DNA of 64,000 nt from Scilla litardierei (lineage: Eukaryota; Streptophyta; Magnoliopsida; Asparagales; Asparagaceae), in NCBI GenBank assembly GCA_030789695.1, contig CM061141.1, positions 280,619,871-280,683,870 of the forward strand, in the 5' to 3' direction. A model generated the notes under the pieces. The model saw only the letters and a program-made list of their open reading frames with translations, searched no databases and had not been told where the DNA came from. Below, one piece after another: positions 21,891-33,858 of the stretch. A program made the translations under genes and the position numbers. Positions within the stretch are counted from its first letter, which is position 1, and each line of letters opens with the position of its first letter.

Positions 21891-23248
21891 TACCCCATGG
21901 GTATAATCTGCGTTTCTTTTGGGCTTTCACTGTGGGCCGTCTATTTAACACTTTAAATAGACTTATAGGGCTCGTTTGAACTCCGTTTTTGACACGGTTT
22001 GAACCTGCATTAAGAGCGGGATGAACCCGTCTTACCGGTAACCTTTTTCTTGCGTTTATTCCATTAAATATTGTCTTAAACTATTTAAGACACATTTAAT
22101 CTCTTTTTGCATCATATGCAAATTAGTCCCCTATCTTAGCTTAAATAGTCATTGGCATCAAAAATGCAATTTTCTCTTCCTTTGCATCAAATGCAAATTA
22201 TTCTCCCTAACTAATTTCTACCTATTACTAGACGAAGGTCACACTCTGTGTGAGACCCTACAGCCTGACCCTTACTACAGGTTGGGCTCGAAGCCCTATA
22301 CGGCAGTGACCACGAGCAGTGGTTGCCGTCCCTGCTTCAGAATCATCATTATGTGGTTGATTCATTGACATGAGTATTATCGGGACCACCCTGACTGTGT
22401 CCGTGATGAATTCTGCAGGTTTAGTCTGTTCATCTAAACTATGTCGTGTAGATCAAGTATAGGGTACGGTCAAACTGTCAACCCCAATAACTTGACTCCG
22501 GTTAGTTTCTATCGATCTTTAGTCAACTAATGTTGGACTTCTTCCAACATACTCTGCGCAGAGATTTTACTAAAGACTGAACTAACTCTACGACACTAAC
22601 TCCCATTTACCGGGAGAGACGAATCCTCTCTTGGTCATTACTCTCCTCGTACGCTTCAAGTGACACCCAATCAAACACCTTTCGACAGGCCTAGCCTCAA
22701 AGCTAGGTCAGTGATCTAAGTGACACTGTTCACGGACAGGTTCGTAAATTGACCTCAAGTCAAAAGACCAACTTGCATATCATCACTTAGAGTTATCATT
22801 GACAGATTGGTCAATATAACCATATGATAACTCCTGTGGATCGTTCAGTGAACTCATTCTCTAATGAGCACCTGTGTCTCGTCTCCGACTTCGCCAAGTC
22901 GAACGATCATAAAATCATCGCCACCACTTAACAGTGAAGACTAAGACATAATGGTCTATCCGATGTTTCGATATCCTTGTCTCGAAGCATCTACGACCAC
23001 GAACCCTTTTAGACTTATGCTACAGACGGTCAAACATTTCTCCATGATCGAGATACTCATCTCGATACCTGTTTGACCTTGTATAAAGTCTCAGGACTTT
23101 ACCTAAGTTGATATCTAATGTTAACTACATTATAATATAACTTAGATAAATTATTACCAAACAGTTTACTGTTATTTCGAACAAGATGTTTTGCTATTCA
23201 CACAGAGATAAATAGCCTCGAGGGCATCATTCCTCTACCGTTGGAGCA

Positions 23249-24378
23249 TGGACTTTATCGCAAGGGGAAGATGCCAATATAGGATTCGCTAAAGGGAGAT
23301 TCGCCAATGATTTTAAGTATAGAAATGATGTTCAAGATATGTGAAGAAAGAAAATATGTAACGCTCAGTTCGCTCTTTAGAATGTGCACGATAACTTTCA
23401 GCAGAGTAATGTAATCTACTTAGTTCGAACTCAGAAAGTAAACTAATCTAGTCATATCAACATGGCATACATTCAATCAACCTGAAAGTGAAGCATACAA
23501 TTTTCAAGCAATAAGAAGTGATAGCAGACAACAAAGCAGTACTCCAAATATAGGCAATCAATGCGTGAAGCTTGGTGTGTTTTCTATGAAAAGAATACAA
23601 TATAAATCATCAGACTCAGCTAATAGTAGAATTTCATTCACATCCATATAGTGAAGGTGCATGTTACTATCTCGAAGCATAGCAAAGTATAACATATGAT
23701 ATCTGAAATAAAAACGATGCCATGACAAGATAATATGCATATAGAGATAAGCTAATTACACGTCGTCGTCATCACAGAAAATTCATCTCTAGCCAAAAAG
23801 GATAAAAGAAATAAGTATAAAAGAAATCAAGATCTACTATACATATGCAGCACACAAAAAATAAGAAAGAACGATGCATGAGAAAAAATGAAAAAGTAGG
23901 TGAAAATAAGTGTAAAATAAAGAAAGATGGAAAAATGAAAATAAAAACGAAGAAAATGAAACGTGCATGAGACACTCACTCCCCCAAGCTAAACGGCACA
24001 GTGTCCTCAATGTGGAAAGTGTGGCACATCGAGAAAAAATGATATGGGCGGGGTGGGTGAGGATGCATGCATGATAAAGCATAAAAATAAAAGAAAATGA
24101 GATGGATATGCAAAAGATGCATGCGAAGATCAAGATCGTGCAATATAACTGTCCCAAAAATGCCTCCTCTCTCCCAAGATGATATAGACAAATACCAACA
24201 AAAAGTGACTAGAATGTGTGTGGAGGAGGGGTGCAACATCAGCAGACAAAATGATATCATCAATCAAAGCACCATCAAAAGTATGGGATGCATACCATGT
24301 GTGCCTAGGTGGGTGGTGGAGGTGGCTGCTGGGTAGTAGGACGCGGAGCGACAGGTGGCGGCTGTGACAGAATCTGGT
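23249..24378 (-). other. Athila-1 3' UTR
   Basis: Non-coding. It matches, inverted, 36483-37560 of Athila-2, including the block CCCCCAAGCTAAACGG / GTGTCCTCAATGTGG at 23982-24015, a conserved motif after ORF3 in both copies. No gene is seen. Confidence 0.65.
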
Positions 24379-26266
24379 TCAGGCTAGCCTTAATACCAGG
24401 GAGTAAAGCAACGCGAGACTGTCAGCACTAATGGTAGCGAAGAGAGCCCGAAAATCTCCTCTGAGCCCACTAACGGCCCCCTCTAAAGCACGCAGGTGCT
24501 GAACTAGGGTGTCGGGGGGCGGTGGAGCAGAGGGTCGAACAGGTGGTGAATGGGGCTGCCTTGCACGGCCACCGTAGACAACAGGTGCAACTACAGGGTA
24601 GGTCTGTGGTGATGTACTCACTAGAAGATGCTCAGCCTCTGTGGGAGGCTGAGACACAGGAATGCTCGTAGAAGTGTGAGCAGCGGTAAAGGCTGAAACG
24701 GTGACAGAGGACGAGGAGGTCAGAGATGTCGATGACACAGAAATGGGGACAGACGTCACGACACTCTCGGTGAAGACATCGGCAGTGTATGGTAGGGTCA
24801 ATGACTGGGGAGGCCGTGAAGTGTGCAGAAAATGACTCCCCAGGGGCCGAGAAATATCGAGTGGACATGGTCTCGGCTGCAGATACAAAAGAAGGTTTAC
24901 CTCTCTCAAGAATGGTGGTATCGGCGCTCTCAAAACTCACGAAAGAAATAGGATCAACGATCAACGGCACGGTGGTAGTGGTGGTGGTGGTGGTCGTGGC
25001 CTCGGCAAGTGTACCTCCGACACTGACAGAAGTGTGGACAGAGGTGTCGGGAGGGGCAGACAAATCATGTGCAGGCTGAGGGGTCTCCGGGTCCAGAGGT
25101 GGAAGGAGGGGCTCCTGACTGAGCGCCCTCAGGCTTTAGCACGTACGCAGCTAGGATGAGGACGTCCATCGCTGGAATACACACCCCTCCTACGGATCCA
25201 ATATGGGTCCGAGCGGGGCTCGGAAGAACCATGTAATCTGTGCCAAAAGGATTGTGCAGCCATACCCAGTGGTGCTGACCATGAGGACGCAACATCCTCA
25301 TGCGGGCCATAACGTCAATGAAAGGGAATGGGGCCCGGGTGTCGTAGCAAACCAGCTGGTAGGTCTACTCTACACATGGGAGCCAGAAGGGTAATCAGAC
25401 CGCCGCAACAGATAGGTGTCCTCGCACCGACAGAGATAATCATGCGGTCTAAATACCAACTAGATATGTCAATCTGATCTGTGGGGAGTAAGACGTCTCC
25501 ACCTACCTGTAAGGCTCTCGCTCGAGTCATCGCGTAGAGTATGCAAAGCTCAGGTGTCGACATCGTCCCCGGCTCATACCTCGCTAGAAAAGTGGTCGCC
25601 ATAAGGCGATGTGCAATGCGAAGGCATGGGTGGAGGATAGTAGAGGCCTTGGCCCGGCTAGGGTCAAATGCGAGGGGAGATCCAGTGATGCGTGTCCAGA
25701 AGGCATGGGTATCAAATGACAGTGGGGGGATGTGCGTGGGGCTATAAGCTCGGTCGGGGTCCGGGACAGGGGGCCACTGGAAGTAAGCTCGGAGCATGTC
25801 GAGAGTGACCTCGTACTCACGATCCATCAATCGAAATGAGCATCCCTATGAGTCCGACTAATGGAACTCAGGACCTCGAGTGCCGGCCGGATGTAGGTAT
25901 CTGACGACACCGACAAAAAGTCACGCTACCCCATGTTGTCATACAACTGGAGCAGGCCCTCAAGTACCCCTAGGCACTCGAAATCAGCAAGGTGCACGAA
26001 CCTGGAGGATACGATCGAATGATGGGAGAGACTCTTGAATCGGACGCGTTGTGCGTCGCCTCGGAAAGTATCCCCATCGTGTCAAAAGCAGAGACGAGAT
26101 GTGTCGGTGGTGGAATGTGTGCGGTAGGAGGCAGAAGTGTAGGTGATGGCAGGCTAGGTGGCGGGGAGTCCACTCTAGCAGAGGAGGAGCCAGGCTCGCT
26201 GGTCCTCTTCCGCTTCGAGGCGGGCGCCCGCGAACGTGCTCTAGTGCGTGGTGGCATGTGAGCCAT
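24379..26266 (-). pseudogene. Athila-1 ORF3 (ATHILA ORF1-like), broken
   Basis: Homologous to the intact Athila-2 ORF3 but split by frameshifts. The N-terminus starts at 26266 (MPPRTRARSRAPASKRKR, a basic NLS-like patch). The best conserved part lies at 25830-25315 (THIPPLSFDTHAFWTRITG, AHRLMATTFLARYEPG). The frame shifts near 25313 and continues at 25310-25065 (MARMRMLRPHGQHHWVWLH), and the Thr/Ser/Pro-rich C-terminus lies at 24933-24379. It is not functional as it stands. Confidence 0.75.
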
Positions 26267-26759
26267 GAAACGTGCCTACCCAAATGTGAAGTACTGTATA
26301 AAAGGAGCGAGTGTACCCAAACATGACGCGAGTTCAAGCGATGGATGCATGCGAAGAATCGCCTCCTTCGAGAAGCTCCAAATCAGCCCTTGTATCTCCC
26401 CAAGCTAGCCTGAAACACATATTCACAAATCAGCAATGAATATTGATAAGTATGGGGTAAAATCAGGAGTAATAGATATATAAAGAGATTAATTTGTATT
26501 TGGGTTTGAGTTGAGCGTACAAAATGGAGAAATAGAGGAAAGGGGAAGAATCGGGCAAAATGGCAGACGCACAGCGGCGGGGAAGCGGCACTGGCGCCGG
26601 CTGGTAGGCGACGTCGGCGACGAGGGATGAGCGGCTCGGGCACGGGGTCTGTGCAGCTCGGACAAAGGGAGAGATGGTTCAGGCGAATAGGGGAGAAGCT
26701 TGGGTGATAGCGAGTGAAATTTGGGAAATTTTGGGAATTTGGGAATTTGAGCCGCGCGA

Positions 26760-27000
26760 TTTCGAATTTATAGGATTAGTCACTCGGCCGAATGACGCGT
26801 CCATTCAGCCGAGTGGCTCGGTTTAAAATTTTCGAAAAAATTATTCGTAAAAGTAGCGACTCGGGCGAGTATCACTTCCCACTCAGGCGAGTAGACAAAG
26901 GTCACTCGGCCGAGTGGCAAGGCCACTCAGTGCTTTTTAAGTGCTGAAAGTGTCTGATTTACTCGGACGAGTGACAAAGTCACTCGGCCGAGAGGTATAT
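26760..27000 (-). repeat. Palindrome cluster in the Athila-1 ORF3 leader
   Basis: Several copies of CACTCGGCCGAGTG and degenerate forms (ACTCGGGCGAGT, ACTCGGACGAGT). On the minus strand the cluster is followed by a TATA-like CCTATAAATTC near 26775-26765, the counterpart of the TATATAAA before ORF3 in Athila-2. Confidence 0.75.
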
Positions 27001-27349
27001 AAATTACAGAGAGGGGTTTTAAGAATCTTCCCTGATCAGTACCCTACTAATCGGTCCATATTTTACACCTTTTTTCTGCATGTTTTCACGCTATTTCGAT
27101 TGCTCATATTGCGATTTTCACGAGTATTCGACGATATTGCGTTAATTTTCACTATTTCTTGTTTTTGTCGGATTTCAGGAAATATGGAGCGATCGGGAAC
27201 AAAAATGAGCTTAAAGGACTTGCACATGTACCGGAGCCTCGCCCATGGCTCTATCGAGGAGCTAACGGCGATGGAAGATGGGTGGAAGAAGAAGGAACTC
27301 CATAGGAGTGACGAGGAGGTGAAATGATGAAGATTGAGCATCTACAGCA

Positions 27350-27990
27350 TGTCACTCGGCCGAGTGAAGCACTCACTCGGCCGAGCAAGAAGACCACTCG
27401 GCCGACCAGACCGGACACGCACCACAGAAGGAAATCAGCGTGCACTCGGCCGAGTGACGATAGTCCACTCGACCGAGTATGGAGATCCCCTCGCCCGAGT
27501 GGCATGGAAAAATCCACCCATCGAAGGAGTCGACTTACTGGAATCTGTCAGGCGATTGAGGGTTCTGACTCGGCCGAGTACCGAATGTCCCTCGGCCGAG
27601 CGAGTAAAGCCACTCGGCCGAGTCACCTCCGAAGACAGACCCCCCAAGATCACCGACTTACTGGAATTTTACAGGGTCTGTCACTTGGCCAAGTAGAGAA
27701 GCCCACTCAACCGAGTAGAGAAGTCCACTCGGCCGAGTGACGCCGAGGACACGCAGCGCCCAGATTTTCAGACAACCATTCACTCTTTTGAAATCTGCTA
27801 TCATTCCAGCAAACAAAGTATTTTTATCATCTTTTTTATGGATAGTAGACTTCATGACGGTTCCAACACCGCCAAAAACGCGCCAATCGGAGGTCGGATG
27901 AAATCTGGAGAATTTCTGCAAGTTGACACTGCAGTGCTGGAATTCCCACTCGGCCGAGTCACATGTTCCACTCGGCCGAGTCGGCGACGG
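27350..27990 (+). repeat. Palindrome array in Athila-2 5' LTR U3
   Basis: About fourteen copies of the 14-bp palindrome CACTCGGCCGAGTG or close variants in about 640 bp. One variant, CACTTGGCCAAGTA near 27682, has changed both half-sites in step and keeps its symmetry. The array ends about 90 bp before the TATA box. Confidence 0.88.
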
Positions 27991-28076
27991 GCCCAGATTT
28001 TAAGTTGCGGTTTGGGCTGTTTTTGGGCACGAATTTGAGGGGTTTTCTAAGGTTATTTGCTAGGGTTTTGGGAGAC

Positions 28077-28084
28077 TATATAAG
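28077..28084 (+). promoter_or_regulatory. TATA box of Athila-2 5' LTR
   Basis: TATATAAG after GGGAGAC. In the right LTR the counterpart is TATTTAA at 39177-39183. It is the probable start site of the genomic RNA. Confidence 0.7.
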
Positions 28085-28468
28085 GGTTTTGTAGCCACCA
28101 TTAGAGAGGATCCCCCATTATGTTTTCTTAGCCCCCATATGTTTTTCTTAGGATTATTTTAGAGGTTAGGACATGCCCTAGGCCCCATCTTGGATCTAAA
28201 AGCTTGTATTTTGGATTGAAGATCTTCATCAAGCTAAGTATTTTCTTCTTTTTATTTGAATCTTTGTTTTTCTATCTTTTTGTATGCAAGCAATGATTTC
28301 TATTGATTCTCATATCCTTATTGCTATGCTAGAGTAGATTTGTTGTTCTAGGGTTTGGGGATGAACCCTATGGATCTAATTTCATATTTGTGATGAATGA
28401 ATTTCTAAATTTCTAGAATTGCTAGGAGGTTAGGTTGTGATTGATTTACTACGGATAGCTAGGGATTT

Positions 28469-28773
28469 CCATCGATTTGGGATTAGCAAGAGATTGGATT
28501 CTAATCGATGGGAAGGCCTAGATATTCGATTTAGATTTACAATTGGATTTCTCTAGATTTGGTTTGCAAGAGATTGGACCAAAGCTAGGATTTTTAATTG
28601 TAAATCTATACCAATATTCGTTTACAAGAGATTGGACGAATACGAACTATCACAACCTAGATCGTGACTCGAGTTTGCACGAGAGTGGGCTCGAGAAGCG
28701 ATTGGACAATGATGTCGATCCTAATGCAAGTGGCTTAGGTTAGGGTTTGCACGAGAGTGGGCTCTAACCTAGG
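28469..28773 (+). repeat. Five stem-loops with a shared loop word, Athila-2 5' LTR
   Basis: Loops at 28484-28497, 28564-28577, 28622-28635, 28675-28688 and 28747-28760 read TTGCAAGAGATTGG or TTGCACGAGAGTGG with small changes. Arms: CCATCGATT with AATCGATGG (9 bp); CTAGATTTGGT with ACCAAAGCTAG (10 of 11); TATTCGT with ACGAATA (7); CTCGAG with CTCGAG; CTTAGGTTAGGGT with GCTCTAACCTAGG (8-bp core). The arms differ between hairpins; the loop is the constant part. Confidence 0.88.
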
Positions 28774-29145
28774 TTTGCTATAGACCGGCAACAGCGCGAG
28801 AGCGTGAGCTAGGTTTTACATTCAGTTGTAACTAGTTCATCCGAAATTCTACCCTAGCAATTGTGATACCAATGAATCACATTGACGAGATACGGTGAGT
28901 AGAGGGGATTTCCTATTCCCTAGGCGTCTTTATTCGATTTTATATCTCTTTACTTTGTCTGACGATTGTGACAGCATCGCCGAAAGGCAAATTCCCTCTT
29001 TTCTGTCCCTATAGACATGTTGTTCAGAGAAGGCACTATCATACGTCCTCCATGTGTTCGATACCCGCTCGTCGCTACACCGTGCGCTTGCGGTAAAACT
29101 ACACGGTCGCTCTTTTGGGTGTACGCCCGAAATCGATCAAGTTTT

Positions 29146-29163
29146 TGGCGCCGTTGCCGGGGA
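29146..29163 (+). other. Athila-2 primer binding site (tRNA-Asp)
   Basis: TGGCGCCGTTGCCGGGGA, the classic tRNA-Asp site of Athila elements, six bases after the LTR end. Confidence 0.92.
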
Positions 29164-29435
29164 GGACATTTTGACGGTGTTCGGCATCGACCACCCGGTT
29201 ATTTTTCTTTCTTTCTTTACTTTCTTCTATATCCTTTTCTAACTCTGTTTGCATCCCTATTTGCATATTCTCCCCGTATTTTGCATAAGATCTTAACAGG
29301 TAGAATGGAGGATGCAATGTTGACAACGGAACTCAGGGAGATTATGACTCCTTCATAGACCTCCTTAAGGAGCTTGTCGATGAGGTCCACGCTACCGGAG
29401 CTTTTGCTATTGATATCAAGGACCCCGACGAACAA
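29164..29435 (+). other. Athila-2 leader with gag deletion
   Basis: A pyrimidine-rich leader leads to an ATG at 29305 that stops after 17 codons. Coding sequence then resumes in the linker upstream of RT. Compared with the usual Athila order, about 2 kb of gag and protease are missing. Confidence 0.6.
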
Positions 29436-32400
29436 TTGTTTGCTAGTTTTGTGATGGATCAAGTCTCCCCGGATGGGACTATCGGGGGCAATGTCAGAGT
29501 TGATGTGATAGACGACAAGTTATACTTCAAAGACAGTAGAACAAGTGTCGAAGAGCACTATACTCCCGAAGAATCTTTCGAGCAAACCAATGTTCAGGGA
29601 GTTACACTCTATGACACTCACTCTTGCTTTTATGAATCATCTGATGTGTTTCTTGATTCCAGGAACGAACCGGAGCAGAGTGAAGGTTTTGACGATGCTA
29701 GCACAGAATCGGAGAGCGTCTATTTCGATGCATCTTCCTCACTAAGGAGTGAGTTGGAGTCTTCACATGAGAGCACGTCACCTGAACATGAGCTAAACTC
29801 GGATGTCAAAGGAGAAGCCAAACTCATGCGACCTGATGAAGCAGAAGGAGCGGCACCTCTTGAGGTAGAACTAAAACAATTACCACCGAATCTAAGGTAT
29901 GCCTTTTGGGTAATAAATTAACTTTCCGGTGATAGTTAACTCCCGCCTCACGCATGATCAACTTGAGAGACTCCTAGACGTTCTTAGGAGCCACAAAGAT
30001 GTCCTTGGCTACACTATCTCCGATCTAAAAGGGATAAGCCCTAGGCTTTGCACACATAGGATCCATTTGGAGGATACCGACGCCACCTCCATAGAGCCTC
30101 AAAGGCGGTTAAACCCGAACATGAAAGAGGTGGTTAAAAAGGAAATCCTAAAATTGCTCGACACCGGTATTATTTATCCTATCTCTGACAGTAGATGGGT
30201 TAGCCCCGTTCACGTCGTCCCCAAGAAAGGGGGGATGACAGTTATAAAAAATGATAAAGGAGAGCCCATTTCTACATGCACCGTCACGGGATGGCGAATG
30301 TGCATTGATTATAGGAAACTAAATAAAGCGACCCGAAAGGACCATTACCCATTGCCCTTCATTGATCAAATGCTTGAACGCCTAGCTAAACATAAATACT
30401 TTTGTTATTTAGATGGGTATTCGGGGTTCTTCTAAATCCCTTTGCACGAAGATGACCAAGAAAAGACCACTTTTACTTGTCCCTATGGTACCTATGCCTA
30501 CCGTAGGATGCCGTTTGGTCTTTGTAATGCTCCCGCCACCTTTCAGAGGTGTATGACATCCATATTTTCCGATTACATTGAAAATATTATGGAAGTTTTT
30601 ATGGATGATTTTTCGGTTTATGGAAGTGAGTTTGACTCTTGTTTGGCCAATCTTACTAAAGTCCTTAAAAGGTGCCAACAAAATAATCTCACTCTAAATT
30701 GGGAAAAATGTCACTTCATGGTCACGGAAGGTATAGTTCTCGGGCACCTTGTCTCCTCGAGAGGAATTGAGGTAGATAAAGCAAAGATTGAGGTAATCGA
30801 GAAACTCCCTCCTCCTATTAATGTCAAGGGCATTAGAGGCTTTCTTGGTCATGCGGGGTTTTACCGCCGCTTTATCAAGGATTTCGCCTCGATTGCCCGA
30901 CCGCTTACTTCCTTGCTTGCTAAAGATACTCCTTTTATTTTTTCAGGAGAATGCTTGCAAGCCTTCAATACCTTGAAGGAAGCACTAGTTTCTGCGCCCA
31001 TCATACAACCACCGGATTGGAGCCTTCCCTTTGAGCTAATGTGTGATGCTAGCGACCAAGCCATTGGAGCGGTATTGGGACAAAGGAAAGATAGGAAGCT
31101 TCATGCAATATTCTATGCGAGCAAGACATTGGATGACGTGCAGAAAAACTATACAACTACCGAAAAAGAGCTTCTAGCGGTCGTCTATTCCATCGAGAAG
31201 TTTCGCTCCTACCTCCTTGGTTCCAAGGTGATTGTCCACACCGACCATGCGGCATTGAAATATCTTTTAAACAAGAAGGAGGCCAAACCTCGGTTAATTA
31301 GGTGGATACTCTTGTTGCAAGAATTCGATTTGGAGATCAGAGACAAGAAAGGTACGGACAATGTTGTGGCGGATCATTTGTCTAGGCTTATTCGTGACAA
31401 GGAGGATGAGAGTTTACCTATCGACGACACATTCGTGGATGAGAGGCTATACACCATAAGGCCCGGAGAAGTACCTTGGTACGCGGACTTCGTCAATTAC
31501 TTGGCTTGTGGAATTAAACCGCACGGGATGCCCACGCATCAAAAGAGGAGATTTTTGCATGAGGTCCGTAGCTATTTTTGGGAAGATCCATACCTCTTCA
31601 AGATATGCAAAGATAGTGTAATTCAGAGGTGTGTGTCTAAAGAGGAGGCAACGTCTATCATTTTGCATTGCCACGGTATGCCATGCGGGGGACATCATGC
31701 CGCCTCTAAGACAACTGCTAAGATTCTGCAGAGCGGATTCTTCTGGCCAACAATGTTTAGAGACACCCACGATTTTGTAAAGGGGTGCGATAGATGCCAA
31801 CGGACCGGGAATATCTCCAAACGCAATGAGATGCCAATGAGGCCCATCCAAGAAATTGAGCTTTTTGATTGTTGGGGAGTGGACTTCATGGGACCATTTC
31901 TGTCGAGCAATGGTAACAAATACATCCTATTGGCCGTTGACTACGTCTCCAAATGGGTGGAAGCAATCGCTACCCCTACCAATGATGCAAGGGTCGTCTC
32001 TAAGTTCTTCAAGCAGAATATCTTCCCACGCTTCGGAGTGTCTCGTACTTTGATAAGCGACGGGGGGAGCCATTTCATAGAAAACAAGTTTGAGGCCATG
32101 CTGAAGAAGTACGAGGTAAACCATAGAGTTGGCATGGCGTATCACCCCCAGACAAGCGGTCAAGTGGAGGTCTCAAATAGGGAGATCAAGCAAATTCTTG
32201 AGAAGACCGTGGATCGATCTAGAAAGGATTGGTCAATGAAGTTAAACGATGCTCTATGGGCGTATCGCACGGCCTTTCGCACTCCCATCGGCACCACACC
32301 GTTCCGACTTGTTTATGGGAAAGCTTGCCACTTGCCGGTAGAGTTGGAACACCACGCATATTGGGCCATCAATACCCTTAATTATGATTATAAGAGTACG

Positions 32401-33177
32401 ACGGTGAGGCGACTCTTGGACATCAACGAGCTTGATGAGATAAGAAGAGACGCCTACGAGAGCTCAAGAATTTACAAGGAAAAGACCAAGATTCTCCACG
32501 ATGCGCGCATAACCGTTACAGACTTCAAAGTAGGAGACAAGATCTTTCTTTATAATTCCCGGCTCCGACTATTTCCCGGTAAGTTGAGGTCACGTTGGTC
32601 CGGACCTTTCACCATCAAGCACATACAACCGGGAGGGGCTTTCGAGTTGGAAAGCAAGGACGGAGCCACATTCAAAGTAAATGGTCAGAGGCTCAAGCAT
32701 TATTCCGAGGGAGTCCCAATGGGAGAAATCAATAAAATATATCTGCTTAAGGGACGGCCGGATGATCTTTCATACCTCCTTGACGAAGTCATTGAGGAGG
32801 CGATCCCCCATTCCATCGGCGCTCTATTGAAGGATGATTTTAAGGAAGGGCCGGACTTGGGCCAAGAAGAAAAGATGGAGCATTCCCCCGATCCCTCCAT
32901 GGAAATTGATGAAGGCGACGCTGATGTCGCGAGAATACGAGAGCTCTGCAAGCTCTCAAAGATGAAGACTCCAAAGAAAGCCCCACCGATACGGAAATCG
33001 GTGTCACCGGTGAAGCCGAGGACCAGAGCAAGCACTAGCTTGGGGGAGCCACCCCCCAACACTACCCGAGACGAGAGACCACCGATGGAGAACACGCCGC
33101 CGCAACATCCGAATCCAAGCGTTCTTCCCGGAAAATTTGACGGGTGCATTTCATATGCACCCAATATCCCGCATTAA
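29436..33177 (+). pseudogene. pol: Athila-2 Pol: RT, RNase H and integrase, broken
   Basis: The linker at 29436-29921 ends ELKQLPPNLRYAF, then the frame breaks within T runs near 29900-29930. RT starts at 29929 (SHKDVLGYTISDLKGI, GWRMCIDYRKLNKATRKDH). A TAA at 30433-30435 after LDGYSGFF interrupts RT; where Athila RTs normally have Gln. From 30442, 911 codons are open: [11 protein letters not shown], RNase H ([26 protein letters not shown]), integrase zinc finger ([13 protein letters not shown]...CDRCQ) and core with D in WGVDFMGP, D in ISDGGSHF and E in QVEVSNRE. After the core comes a Gypsy integrase C-terminus and a basic Pro-rich tail. RT is not functional; integrase could still be intact. 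Confidence 0.88.
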
Positions 33178-33504
33178 ATTGAAAATCAAAGGGGGTCGAG
33201 CTCAAGACCTTAAATGAGCACTTGTCGGGAGGCAACCCGACGGTTATCGCTTTATTTTTACTTTTCCCTTTATTTTTGTTTTAGAAATTATTAGTGTTTT
33301 GAGTCGTTTGCCTAAAAATTTCGTGATAACGGGTCCTATTTTTCTTTGACAGGAGAGGAGAACGAGGTACCTATCATTAGGAGGGTGAACAAGGCGACGA
33401 GGAGCGCTCCAGGAATGCGCTCGATGCTTAGGAGGAAGATGAAATCAACTGGAGGAAGAAAAACAGAGTTTAGAGCCCAAACGAAGCCAAACAGCAGAAA
33501 ACAT

Positions 33505-33850
33505 GACTCACTCGGCCGAGTATACTAGTCACTCGGCCGAGCACATAAGCTCGTCCGCCCGAGCGGCTCACGAACGAGGGAAGTCTGCTGTACCCAACTC
33601 TCTGTTTCTTTTCTTGATTTCAGTATAATTTCCACTCGGCCGAGTATATATATTCACTCGGCTGAGTAATACTGATACGCTCCTAGGACGAGTATTGCCG
33701 AGTAGCTTGAGCCACTCGGCCGAATGGACTTTTACCACTCGGCCGAGGGTGGCAAGGCCACTCGGTCGAGTCGTAAGCGGGGAGGAATTTTTCAAAATAT
33801 TTCCGTTATGATCACTCGGTCGAGCGACTTAGTCACTCGGCTGAGTCGTA
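33505..33850 (+). repeat. Palindrome array upstream of Athila-2 ORF3
   Basis: About ten copies or variants of CACTCGGCCGAGTG, including CACTCGGCTGAGT and CACTCGGTCGAG forms. The last copy is about 15 bp from the TATA-like box. Confidence 0.85.
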
Positions 33851-33858
33851 ACTTTTCC

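Larger units (their letters stand above)
20796..23248 (-). repeat. TR-GAG-2 5' LTR, outer fragment
   Basis: Continues the LTR cut at 8373; with 8217-8373 it gives about 2.6 kb, matching the TR-GAG-1 LTR. Inverted homologous blocks include the leader word near 20890, the TATA box, the CAATTG-TTTGAGGGGTC block near 21480-21500 and the block around 22230-22330. The outer end is placed at GGAGCA (23243-23248), so the LTR starts TGCTCC on its own strand; beyond it the sequence matches Athila 3' UTR. The boundary is a best fit. Confidence 0.7.
23249..27047 (-). mobile_element. Athila-1, 3' part of an Athila-type Gypsy element, minus strand
   Basis: Inverted homology to Athila-2 covers 3' UTR, ORF3 and the palindrome-rich ORF3 leader. 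No pol, gag or LTR of this copy is joined to it. Its low end is cut by TR-GAG-2 (flank TGGAC at 23249-23253). Its high end stops where the Athila-2 left LTR begins. It may be the other half of Athila-3. Confidence 0.75.
27048..29139 (+). repeat. Athila-2 5' LTR (2092 bp)
   Basis: From TAATCGGTCC to AATCGATCA. It contains U3 palindromes (27350-27990), a TATA box (28077-28084), five stem-loops (28469-28773) and a 3' part nearly identical to the right LTR. ORFs inside are by-products of the repeats. Confidence 0.85.

Noticed and set aside
24789..25079. Plus-strand ORF opposite the Athila-1 ORF3
   Set aside because: Shadow of the minus-strand Ser/Thr/Val-rich tail; the Val run is a GTG repeat.
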